Assembly (NCBI RefSeq): GCF_000003815.2
Contig: NW_023365730.1
Span: forward strand, 339,512-403,511
DNA: 64,000 bases
Reading direction: 5' to 3'
From: Branchiostoma floridae
Lineage: Eukaryota > Chordata > Leptocardii > Amphioxiformes > Branchiostomatidae
Shown: piece after piece, positions 48,640 through 59,239 of the stretch
Numbering within the stretch: position 1 is the stretch's first letter
Layout of the letters: each line of letters starts with the position of its first letter
Notes under the pieces: generated by a model
Seen by the model: only the letters and a program-made list of their open reading frames with translations
Databases searched by the model: none
What the model was told of the DNA's origin: nothing
Position numbers and translations under genes: made by a program

Positions 48640-48735
48640 TGTGTGTGTGCGTGTGTGTTTGTGTGTGTGCGTGCGTGTGTTTCTGTGTGTGTGTGTGTGT
48701 GTGTGTGTTTGGTGTGTTTGTGTGTGTTTCTGGAA
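48640..48735. repeat. (GT)n microsatellite
   Basis: GT/TG runs with GC and TT interruptions; no coding meaning. Confidence 0.95.
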
Positions 48736-48959
48736 TTTTTGTAGTCAGCATAACCCTGGATGGATTACGATGATATCTGGTATTTGAGTAGATGTTGGTA
48801 AGACAAAGGTCAATGTCAATTGAGCCCCCTTTTGTATCTTTTGGCCTGGACGTGGTCTTGATTTTTTTGTTCGTTTCTTCTTTTTCATCAATAGTTTGTT
48901 AGCTCCATGGATAGTCATTATACTAATGGTATTTTGTGACATAACTCACATAAGTCATC

Positions 48960-50460
48960 TGATGCAATCCAACCGTATGTGAAACCATGTTCACGGTGAC
49001 CATGAGTCCTCTTCCAGACAGCATATAATAAATGTTTAATGAAGTCATCTATTTATGTTTCATGACTTCCCTGTTGTTTTTTTTCAATCCTACTTTCAAA
49101 AAGGTATGAAAGCTAGTTTGTGCACACATCTTCTCAGCAAAACCGCATTAAAGGCCATGAAAGCTAGCCGCCGCTACACATTATGACAACTGTACTATGG
49201 CCCACTGTGAAAATATGCTTTGCAAAGAAATGGCAGCGTCTGTGCGTGCCATACCTCTATCTATCAAACGTTAATTGCTCTTATACAACCCTATAATGCA
49301 ATGTACAGGCATTAACGGTCTCGTGCTAATGTGCTTTTCAATGGGCTGCTGGAAGAAGATCGAAAACGTTTCCATGAAAATAGAAGCTCTGCTGGCTGTG
49401 GGCTCGTTGGCAAGTATATTTGGCATAGTATAACGGGACTGAAGGAATGACAACAATGTCAGGCAGGGTTCGCGTGGTTTAGGCGCACTCCTGTACCGAA
49501 CAGGACCAAGTCTCGGCCACGGAAAGTGTCGCTGGAAGTTATAAGAAGCGTGTAAAAATCACTTTCCCTCGAAAGTGTGGTTACTGCAAACGTTCAGGTA
49601 GGAAAATGGCAATTTTATGCTTCTTTCTCTTTTTTTTCTAAAAGCACCAAGAAGGTCACAGTGCTATTCTGGTAAGAGTTGGGACGTGCACAATCGTAGC
49701 ACCTTGCCTATTGTAGTCATAGGCTTGTTTGTTTGATACTAAGAGTAGGAAGTGGATAAGGTTATTGTACTACTTGTGGCTTTAAGACCGTGTTACCTAG
49801 AGTGACGATTTACAATCATGAAGTAAAGCACCGCTATGTCATCAGATATGTGCACGTAAAGTTGTTTATCATCAGGCGCGTTATCTAACAAAGGTTAGTG
49901 GGCCGGTTTCTGGCAGCGGCCCGAAGTTCGCAAGTTTGTGTCCCAAATTAAAGGCCACTCTAAAGTCCATAAGACGGGAAGGTAAGCCTTGTTGAAAAGC
50001 GCTCTATAGATCACCATGTGCATTATCCCAGTTTATATTTTATTTTTATTCATTTATTTATTTTTTCATCTCAAACTAATACTGGGTCCTTACAGTGACT
50101 TTAAAAAGATAAGCTTCTGGTCATTGGTTATGCCTTGGTGTCCTCCTGTGCATAAATGTACATTTTTGAGTGACGTGTATATGATATCATAAACGTTTCT
50201 TATTGCTTATTTGATTGGGGCTTTCCTTTGCATGAATTGTATGTAAATGAATGTAAATTGCAAATGTAACAAATGGAAAACTTTACTCCCTCTGCCGGAT
50301 AAATCCTCTGTCATATCATTCAATTATTTGGCCAATTTCTACTATTTTAGTAGCAGCCTTTGAAGTCATGTAGAGGATAAATTCTGCACACGCAGAAGAC
50401 ATTTTCGGCAGTCCGATGAATACCGGGGGACTAAATACTGAACGCTCCATTTATCGTGAT
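48960..50460. other. No supported gene
   Basis: Unique-looking sequence with short frames only and no recognised motif. Confidence 0.45.
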
Positions 50461-50480
50461 GCGTGAAAGGGACCTGATGG

Positions 50481-50636
50481 TAATCTCCAAGCAGATCCTA
50501 CGGTAGCATAAGACAGTATCAAAAGCTGCCAGAGGAGTGAAGCCGGCTTAGGCAAAAACACACTCCTAAGCCGGCTTCACTCCTCTGGCAGCTTTTGACA
50601 ATATTTTATGCTACCGTAGGATCTGCTTGGAGATTA
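50481..50636. mobile_element. Foldback MITE, variant ends TAATCTCCAAGCAGATC, with target duplication
   Basis: The arms pair almost completely: AATCTCCAAGCAGATCCTAC, GCTGCCAGAGGAGTGAAGCC and complements, with a short loop near 50555. CCTGATGG lies directly outside both ends (50473-50480 and 50637-50644), an 8-bp target duplication. The ends resemble the CTCTCCAAGCAGAGG family, but the arms differ. Confidence 0.95.
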
Positions 50637-51348
50637 CCTGATGGGTGACTTGATGTGGAAGGACTGTTGTTCTGATGAAAATCGCTAGTCGACGCTGCTA
50701 ATTTCCGTCCTGTTAAAGGCAGTTGCCTTTGTATTTGTACTTTGTCAAAGTTAGACGTGTTCTTTGTGATACACTTTAAGTGTATTAAAAAGCTCTGTCC
50801 ACTCTGTAATGTTTCTTTTCGTAGTAAGTTTGAGAGTTAAGAGATATACTTCGGACGCAAGACTGAGTAACATACCAAAGCAGTCATTTCATCCACTTTT
50901 CTTACTTTCATATACTTATGTTGGACCACCATGGTTTCTTATTATGTCATGTAAAACTTGTGAGGTCAGATCTAAAACTTGTAAGGTCAATTCAACATGT
51001 TGTGGTTACCTTCGGTGGTCAAGAGATGACTCATTAGGGTGATGCTTACAAATGACATCCGGTCTCTTGTGAATTCCTGGTGTTGCCCTTGTGGCTTTGG
51101 CCGTTAAGGTCAAGTCGGAAGGAATAAACAGAAGGATCTCGTGATTCTGGGGTCATTTTGACCTTGCTCGACCTTGGCCCTGTGTGATAGATAAGGACAC
51201 ACAAACTTCAACCGTCTTAACAAGTAAGACCTGTTGGAGGGTGCCGAAAGATGGGCTCGTTTGGCGATGCATGCTTTCACGACATGTGTGCCAATTTTCG
51301 GAAGTTCCATTGCATTCACGACAGTTTTCTGTTTTACGGCGTACCCGT

Positions 51349-51448
51349 GAGGCTTTTTTTTACGGTTGTCGCTATTGACAGGATCGTCCTGTCAACAGTG
51401 CAAAGTTTTCTACTGTTGACAGGACGACCCTGTCAATAGAATAGCCTC
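51349..51448. mobile_element. Small foldback element flanked by T-rich direct repeats
   Basis: The arm 51372-51399 (CTATTGACAGGATCGTCC...) pairs with 51412-51439 with one mismatch. GAGGCT and AGCCTC pair further out. Similar AGGCTTTTTTTT and AGGTCTTTTTTT lie at the left edge and just beyond the right edge. Confidence 0.75.
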
Positions 51449-51740
51449 AGGTCTTTTTTTACCAAAGGTGGAAATCATTGCTATTACTTAAGTCATTATG
51501 CTTTTTGTAGATAGTGGCAATCATTGATATCACCTTCTCAAAGTGCACATCACGATGCAAGCACGTTCTTGTATCGTTGCTCATGGCGATCATCCACCAA
51601 TATGGATTTCCCGGGATACAAGCGAAAAGTTATATGGGGATTTAATAATATGGCCTGATCTCTTGAAGCTTCCTTATTATTTCCAACCAGATCCACTGTG
51701 CGTAATGTATAGTATCACACTTCCGGTGCCCGTTTGACTC

Positions 51741-51811
51741 CCTTAGCCGGCTATACTCCCTGACCAGCTTTGATACAATCTTATGGCACCGTAGGATCTG
51801 CTTGGAGATTA
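51741..51811. mobile_element. Half copy of the TAATCTCC foldback MITE
   Basis: CCTTAGCCGGC, GACCAGCTTTGATACAATCT, ACCGTAGGATCTGCTTGG and AGATTA match the right arm of the 50481 element with decay; the left arm is absent. Confidence 0.8.
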
Positions 51812-52177
51812 CTTCCTTACAGAATTCTGCATGTACAACTTCAACCAAAAACATGTTTCAATGAAATGACACAAGAAACCAATTGCTTAGTAATAGTTTG
51901 ATAAGATTTTTAAGCGTGAGAGACGACCTAATATAGGATCCAAAGGGAGTTGTATAAAAAAAAAACATGGGAAAGAGGAAGACTGGGAAAGAGAGAGAGA
52001 ATGGAAGAGAGAGAAAAACAGGTCAAGTTTCTGACGTGACGGTAAAGAGCTCACAGTGAATGATAAATTACACTTTACTTCTAAGACAGTCTCTATAGAC
52101 TAACCCCACTAGTGAAGACATCAGCCGTGGCCATGACTTTGTCAGTAGCTAAGATTGAACCCGAACTTCCCTATATG

Positions 52178-52285
52178 TGGCTTCTATTTTTGGAAACCAG
52201 TTTATCCAGATCTGTGTAACCACTGTTTCTGGTTCCTATTTTTAGTAACCAGTTTACTTGGATCTGTCTCACCACTGTTTCTGCT
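52178..52285. repeat. Two tandem copies of a 52-bp unit
   Basis: CTATTTTT.G.AACCAGTTTA, GGATCTGT-like and ACCACTGTTTCTG recur in register. Confidence 0.85.
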
Positions 52286-53206
52286 CAGCTGCAGACAACA
52301 GGGCTGTTTTTTGTTGGGTCTACCTTTGGGGATGCACGTGACCTTCTGGGTCGTCCTCAGGACAACCGGGCGTGTATGTGTCGGCCATGTTGGGGTTCGA
52401 TGTGCTATTTTTGGACGTGTGACTGGCGTATCTTTCCGCCAAGTGCGCCGTTATTAGTGTTAACTTCTCCACATGGTACCGTGTATGTGCCTGGCGCTCT
52501 GTCGCTGTAAATTACATGCTGGCAGCTTTACACATTGGGCCTGGGGTGGGACATTCAGTCAGGCCAAGTCTGAGAAGAAAGAGATGTATTATAGTAGCTT
52601 GAACTGAGGCATTGCCACATCAACAACCTGTTTAGAAATAGCCAACACTAGTATTAGATTAGAATATTGTTTATGACTGTCCATTGTCACGATGTGTATA
52701 CTATGTACTTGCAATTAGCCCTTGGGCACGAACTTGCAAATAAACTTCTTAACCATAAAACGCCCCCATTAATCTTTCTGTATCATTCTTTCATGAAAGT
52801 GAGGTTATCTAAGGGTAATCACACTATTTTCGACTTAATCACTCTGTTCGTCGCACTTCCTTATGTTATAGGAAGACTAACGTTCTTTTGGAGGTTTATT
52901 CCCGTTGGTCATTTTCGCCCAATTTCCTAAGAGCTACGATTTAGTCACCAAGAAAACTTTTAAAGCTTGATTAGTTTCCATCTGATTAACGTATACTTTA
53001 CATCACCAATAAAGCATTTTCAACATCATCCGTGTCCCCATATATGCCTTAGGGACTGTCAGTTGAGAGTATCTTTCCTGTATCACCAGACCCCCTATTC
53101 TTCCAGTCTGCCTATCCTATCTTTTGTCCGTGTTTCTTGTACGTTGTCCCCTCTATCCCGATAAAATCACCTCCACGAAAATGGTTCTTGAACCTGTGTT
53201 AAGCTA

Positions 53207-53534
53207 GGGGCACAACCCGCCGTACTTGCAAGTGCGTGCTGTCTACGTGCCAAAACGTGGGCAATCTTTTGGTATCCGTAAGTGGTAAGTACCGTCTCCG
53301 TACGAACACGTGGCGATTCCCACGGATTTGGGAGCACGCAGACATGCCGTAGAAATTTAAGTGCATGCAGAACTTTCTCTGCGTTCGGGCTGCGGATTCG
53401 CCCTCCGTACGTGCCAGTACGGGCGACGCACCTGCCATGTACAGACTGAACGTTTTCAGGAATACGTGGCGGACGTGGCCTCCACAAAAAACGTACGGAC
53501 AAATTGCACGTACGGCGGGTTAACGTTGTGCCCC
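53207..53534. mobile_element. MITE with GGGGCACAAC ends, copy 1
   Basis: Starts GGGGCACAACCCGCCGTAC and ends GTACGGCGGGTTAACGTTGTGCCCC as two matching parts (GTACGGCGGGTT and GTTGTGCCCC). Rich in ACGTAC/CGTACG-like words. It matches 58920-59230 in the opposite orientation. Confidence 0.88.
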
Positions 53535-54086
53535 AGGCTTTACATATTTTACGTACGTGCGGTTTGTACTTCGCAGTGAGAATGGGAAACCTAATACAGC
53601 GTAAATCGTTGTCGGGACCTCCCATACAGACCCTCAATAATATCTCCCGCTATAGACCAGATAAGTGCAAGATGGACGGGAGTGTTGCTCCAATTCCCAC
53701 ACCACTTTCTCCCTCACACAGAAAAATATGTTTACTACTACAAAACAGTTGCTTACACCTTATAGGGGTTATCGGAGGCAAGGCCAAAGTCCACTCCACT
53801 TATCCGAATTCTTCAAGCCACTTGAATGTTGACAGCTTAGATGTTGAACATCACATCTTAAGTACGTGTGTAGTGCACGGAGCTATTCTGGTGTCTTTGT
53901 TTGACGTACTTGAAGATATAAGAACCCCAGCTACAAAACAGTTGCCAAAAGTAGCACGTTGGTGGCAACGTGACTGAGCTGGTCTGGGGAGAAGCGTGGA
54001 AGGACACGTGGTAGGTTCGCCTGGCTCGTTTTAGCATTGACCAACTTTTCCACGGTCCTTAAGACCTGTAGTGTCAATCGTTCTAA

Positions 54087-54299
54087 TAACGCTAGTTCAC
54101 CTTTATCCGCGGGGTAACCTATATCTGTTGTCTCAAACAGAGGGTATTTAGGGACATCAAGTAAAATGATAGCGGTTTCAAATTACAACATTTTCACAAT
54201 TGTATTATTTGAAACCATCGTCCGTCGACAGGATGTCCGAACCTTGTTTTTAGAAACAACGAATATAGGTTACCTCCGGATAAAGGTGAACTAGCGTTA
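54087..54299. mobile_element. MITE with TAACGCTAGTTCACC ends, copy 2
   Basis: Left TAACGCTAGTTCACCTTTAT, right complement ending GGTGAACTAGCGTTA. GGTAACCTATAT and its complement ATATAGGTTACC extend the arms. Same length (213 bp) as copy 1 at 36137. Confidence 0.92.
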
Positions 54300-56220
54300 A
54301 TAGATTTGCTTCTTGCTTTCTGTAATCCTCTTTTTCGACTGTTCGTGCTTGTTCTATTTTTCGTTAGGATTAGTACTTTTATACAGCCACAACAAGTTGC
54401 AATTGATGTATTTCAGATTTTCATTTGCGCATAATGCGCTTGTGAAGTACCCTTTGGCCCCTAGCATCTTTCTCTCAAACTGCAGCTTCCAAACGCAGCC
54501 CGTTGGGGTATGGGATAGCGTTGCATTGACGGCGGAGTCCGTATGGTTCAACGACAACGTTCTCAGTCAAAAGTCCGCTAAATAGTGTGCAATATACTTT
54601 ACATAGTGGCCAAAGAATATCATCAGTGCCTGCCATAAGCTTGTGTGGCCCGCTCCTGTTTTGTTGAACCATTAACTTTGAACAGCTTATGTCACAGCAT
54701 CATCCTCATCCTGGTCTTCCTCTTCTTCTTATGCAAGCCCACATTCACGTGGATGAATGTTGCGACTTGTGCATGTTCCGAATGATTGTCTATAAATCAT
54801 TGTTCGTTTCCGTTTTTTTGGTCGTCACCGTGTGGAGTCAGCTCGGTGTGGTCGCGGCCTCGACTGTTGCAGGCTCATCTCTGTACATAGTCCAACTGTC
54901 CTGGGTAGACACGACCCACCCTGGTACGTATTCCTGGTACCAACGAGTTCAAACTGTTGGTTGTGTGCACGTCTTTGCCTGGACGGGGGTGGAACGAGTT
55001 TGCCCTCAATAATAGGACAGTTGACGGTGTCCCATAATGAATTTTGTAGAGCATGCCAACCCGTGCAGTCCTCGGTGGCCTACGTGCAAACTTTGCCTCC
55101 CACCTGTCCAAAGGTGAGGTGTGCGGGAGCGCGCTGACCCCAGGTGCGATAAAGCCGATGCCAGAGCCGATAACATGGCGACACCGAGATAACGGGAAAA
55201 ACAAGGACACAGGTACCTCGGCTTGGACCTGCACAATAATGACATATTTACGTATCCAAAATTCAGAGTACTGACTAATTCACATTTTTCTAGACTCATG
55301 CCAATTCCAACATTGGGGTTGAGTTTGAGTTTATTGAGATGCTCATTGACGTCCTAGACACATATAAGGATATGCCGTTGACATTACCTTGGCTAATGGT
55401 GGTTTCACGCTGATGAGATCACAATAAACTACTTGGCTGTTGATAAGATCACGTGTCTGTAACTCTCGCGAGCTTACGTTCTGAAGTGATTGAGCATCAG
55501 TATTGATCCTGAAGAATACGACAAGTGGTCAACAAAAATTTGATCTTTGAATACGTTTCTGTTGGAAGAAAGTTAAGCATTGTACTGCAAACTAGTACAT
55601 ATACTTGGTTGTAAACAGGATGCAGAGCCTTAAAAAATAGGCAATCAGGGACAATAGCCTTTGCTCTGTGAGCCTTTGCTTCGTGGACCGCGCTGTTGAT
55701 CAACACTTTTGACATGTGACAGATGTCGTTTTGACAACAGCCGGGATTTGCACCTGGATATAATGGTTACCAGGCAGGTGTAAGCTGCGCCTTGGAGGAC
55801 ACAAATATTTTCGATAATAACCTTTGTTGATAGCCTTTCTGACTGTCAGGTGGTAGCTGAAACGGGAGGAAAATGTCAAAGACTTTTGTACTTTGCACCT
55901 GTGTGGGAGCAGGAACTATTCTACAGCGTTCACGCGCCACGGTCACTGAAATATTTTGTCTTGATGCATTTGTGGTGTCTTAGTTGCTAACACGAGACAG
56001 TTTTTGTCTAATGCTCCCTGTTCGTGTCCTCGGCATATATTGTGCCTCCTTTGGCAATGATCTTTGAGAGTCTTTGAGACTTTTATTCTCAAACTTTGAT
56101 CTATCGAACCAATGAGGAATTGGGCGCTATAGAATAAAGTCTTTTTTTTTCTTTTAGCTTTTCCTTTATAGAAAAACAGAGACTTAAAATAAAGCACTTC
56201 TTCAAAGTGCCTTACCACCA
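54300..56220. other. No supported gene
   Basis: Overlapping frames on both strands at 54.7-55.3 kb lack recognisable domains. A TTTGAGTTTATTGAGATGCTC string near 55326 resembles the reverse of a retroelement tail but is short. Confidence 0.4.
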
Positions 56221-56227
56221 ATCTTAG

Positions 56228-56253
56228 ATACCTCCATGATATATGGAGGTATA
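56228..56253. repeat. Palindrome followed by GT microsatellite
   Basis: ATACCTCCAT and ATGGAGGTAT flank a 5-base AT loop. A GT-rich run at 56258-56362 starts directly after. This hairpin-plus-GT arrangement may be one element. Confidence 0.6.
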
Positions 56254-56364
56254 TTTTTTTTGTGTGTGTGTGTGTCTGTGCGTGTGTGTCTGTGTTTGTG
56301 CGTGTGTGTTTCTGTGTTTGCGTGTTTGTGTGTGTGTGTGCATTTGTGTGTGTGTGTTCGTCTG

Positions 56365-57540
56365 TCTGTGTTTTGCATATATGTGGTCAGCATAACTCTA
56401 GAACGTCCGGTTTTCTTTGTCATAATTTCACAACCTTCCCACTATGGGATAGTTCTACGTTAAGACATCAGGTTGATGCGCTGTGTGCCTTTAAGCTTAC
56501 ATCCTAGTTAGGACTGATATAACCGGTTGATGTTTATATTTTGCTAGGCAACAACCATGGCAACCAATATACCACCGACTCCACTTCTGCACCACATGAT
56601 TAAGTAGGCGGAATTTCCTTTACATTCTGTTCCACGAGCAGTACATTATCGTTCATCTATCTTGAGTATTACAGTATACTGTCCGCGCCTACAGACGCTA
56701 TTATTGGCTATGCATTGCGTTGCTGCCTCAGCATTATTTACTGAAGGCGAGGATACTTAAATACTCAAACATCATTAGTTATTCTATGAATCGTCTGGAG
56801 AGCTGTTTAGGGGTGTATCTATTGGAAACTTAGCGGCATATCCGCCATTTGACATTTACCTTCTGACTGAAGTTGCTTTGACAAAGAGATTAAAAACCGT
56901 TTCTATTAAATGAGCAAATATGAAACTCAGAGTTATAATCATCAATCATTTCTCTACTGGCCAATCGACATGGAAGCTGAACTTTGCGCCATTAAATTCT
57001 AACACGTCTCATAGCTGCAGCTGCCTGGTTTACTGATATAGTGCCTTTAGAGTGTAATAGACTGTGAAATTGAACAAGACTATGCGAGTGCCATTGACAT
57101 ATTTACATATCTAAATCATCTCCTGTCACCGTACTGTATACTGAACAAAGTGCACACGACATCGTTGTTAGCTATTTAGATTTTTGCTTAACTTGAATAT
57201 ACGGATATTACAAAAATAGACCAACGGGGTTTCCTTGTATCCAAGGCTAAGAAAAGGCGGTCTTATTTCCATATCAATGTATATTTGACACCATCCTGTC
57301 AAAGTACAATGTAGTTAACTTAAAATTTTCCATACTGTTCACTGTACGTGTACATGTGCTTGTGGTATTTCATTCTCCCTTGAGTTTAATAAGGATTAGG
57401 CGTATGTGTGTAGGGCTTAACAACTTCGATGCTGCACCGTTACTTTTGCAAACAAGAGATATTCAGTCAATATCATATGGCTCATATCATAACGCGCGCC
57501 TAACGTTGAGCAAAACCTTACTGATAACATGACAAGTGGA
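56365..57540. other. No supported gene
   Basis: Unrecognised sequence apart from an X-box-like GGCAACAACCATGGCAACC near 56547. Confidence 0.4.
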
Positions 57541-57549
57541 TTTTAAACA

Positions 57550-58165
57550 GATGACGTAGCAATGTCGGCCACTATGTCGATTCTTTGTTGCCTTGGTAAC
57601 CGAAAACCAAACTTTGTTAAGGCTCAGGTGTTAAGGCCAACAGATTGTGATGAGAAGGAGAGGGTTAGTTCTGGCAGATCCGCTGAGGGATGTGATTGAA
57701 AGAAGTGTGTAACGTGTCGGTCATTAATTCTGTCGGTTCTTTGTTGCCATGGTAACCGAAAACAAACTATGTTAAGGTTCATGTGGGCCTCCAGAGTGCA
57801 CATAATGACGTCATCTCTCTGAGCAAGGAGGCATTAGTTCTGGTAGATCTACTGAGGGGCGTGATTGACAGGCGAACATAACGTGTCTGTCATACTGTCG
57901 ATTCTTTGTTGCCATGGTAACAAACCTATGTGGTGTATGTGCAAATTTTAATGACGTCATCCCTCTTAAGAATCAGAGGATTAGTTAAGGTAATTCAGGT
58001 GTGTCGAGTGATTGACAGGATTGTATAACCTGTCTATCATTCTGTCGTTTCTTCGTTGCCACGGTAACCAAAAACAAACCTATGTGGTGTATGTGCAAAT
58101 TTTAATGACGTCATCTCTCTTAAAAAGAGGGGATTAGTTCAGGTGAGCCGAATGATTGACGGGAG
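57550..58165. promoter_or_regulatory. Tandem array of four units carrying RFX X-box, CRE and PBX/MEIS-type motifs
   Basis: Period is about 147-165 bp. X-box GTTGCC(AT/TT/AC)GGTAAC occurs at 57587, 57743, 57908 and 58055. CRE TGACGTCA occurs at 57806, 57952 and 58106; a decayed TGACGTAG lies at 57552. TGATTGACAG or near variants occur at 57693, 57862, 58009 and 58153. Motif order is constant while the sequence between them has changed by indels and substitutions. Known: these strings match binding consensus of RFX, CREB/ATF and PBX-MEIS/PREP. Inferred: regulatory function. No adjacent gene is visible. Confidence 0.6.
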
Positions 58166-58919
58166 TGTATAACGTGTCGGGACCATCTCCGTGAACACCT
58201 GTCCAGTCTTACCTGAGCTGTCACTCACACACTACCCTCTTCACCTGAGCAAATACCACTCCAGAGGAGAGTGTATTGACGAAGGCGAGAACCACATGGT
58301 ACTATTTGTCCGTGTCACGCCACCGGCCCGGTCTGCGACAACAGCTATTGTCCCGCTTTTGGTCTACATTTGCTGAGAAATGTTTGCCCAACTTGTCGTT
58401 AATAATGCCGTTTGTCTGTGCGACGTCAAAAATTGAATTGGTCCTTCCTTTGGTGGGCTTCTGAAAGGTCAACGAGCTTACGCACGGTGATCAAAGAATT
58501 ACCTGAAATGCCCTTAATACAGCAAAATACAATCAATTTCCTTGCGAAATAGCATAATCTTATATTTTCAAGAACAAAAAAGGACAACCTCACTGCGTAT
58601 TGCAGCATACTATGCCTGTGGAGCAACTTCCAGTTACAAAACTGTACTATAATGAACTCAGATGCTAATGGAGGTTTAGTCGATATTACTGAAAAGTCAC
58701 GCTGTGTGTATAATGGCTGTCATTGAAACTATTGTATAAAGGCCATCAAGACACTCGAATGTCTCGCTAAAAGCAGTCTCATACTCTGGCACTGTCCGGC
58801 TACGTCAGACTGTCGTAAAACTTACCTAATTGGAATGACCTCGTACAATTCCTATGATTATGAAGGACCACTCAAAGACTGTTGAGACGGTTCAGTGACG
58901 CAGCAGTTACTAAAGCTAA

Positions 58920-59230
58920 GGGCACAACCTGCCGTACGTGCAATTTGTCTGTACTTTTTTTTTTGTGTGTGTGTGGTGGTGGTGGGGGGGGGGGGGGGCA
59001 CCTCCCCTACGTATTTCTGAAAACGTTCTACGTATTTTGCGAATCCGCAGCCCAATAGCATGCAAAGTTTTGCCTGCACGTACAGTTCTACGGCGTTTTT
59101 GCGTGCTCCAAAATCCGTCGGATTCCCTACGAGTTCGTACGGAGGCGGTACTGACCACTTACGGATCCGAAAAGATTGCCCACGTTTTGGCACGTATACA
59201 GCACGTATTTGCACGTACGGCGGGTTGTGG
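58920..59230. mobile_element. MITE with GGGCACAAC ends, copy 2 (inverted relative to copy 1)
   Basis: Starts GGGCACAACCTGCCGTACG and ends CGTACGGCGGGTTGTG. Internal words such as GATTGCCCACGTTTTGGCAC match copy 1 in reverse. A GT/GGT/G-run microsatellite at 58955-58999 has expanded near one end. Confidence 0.88.
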
Positions 59231-59239
59231 ACAGCGTGG

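Noticed and set aside
53167-53637. 156-codon minus-strand frame
   Set aside because: Coextensive with the GGGGCACAAC MITE and repeated in the inverted copy at 58.9 kb; no known domain.
54689-55234. Cysteine-containing frames on both strands
   Set aside because: Overlapping frames on opposite strands with no consistent motif or secretory architecture.
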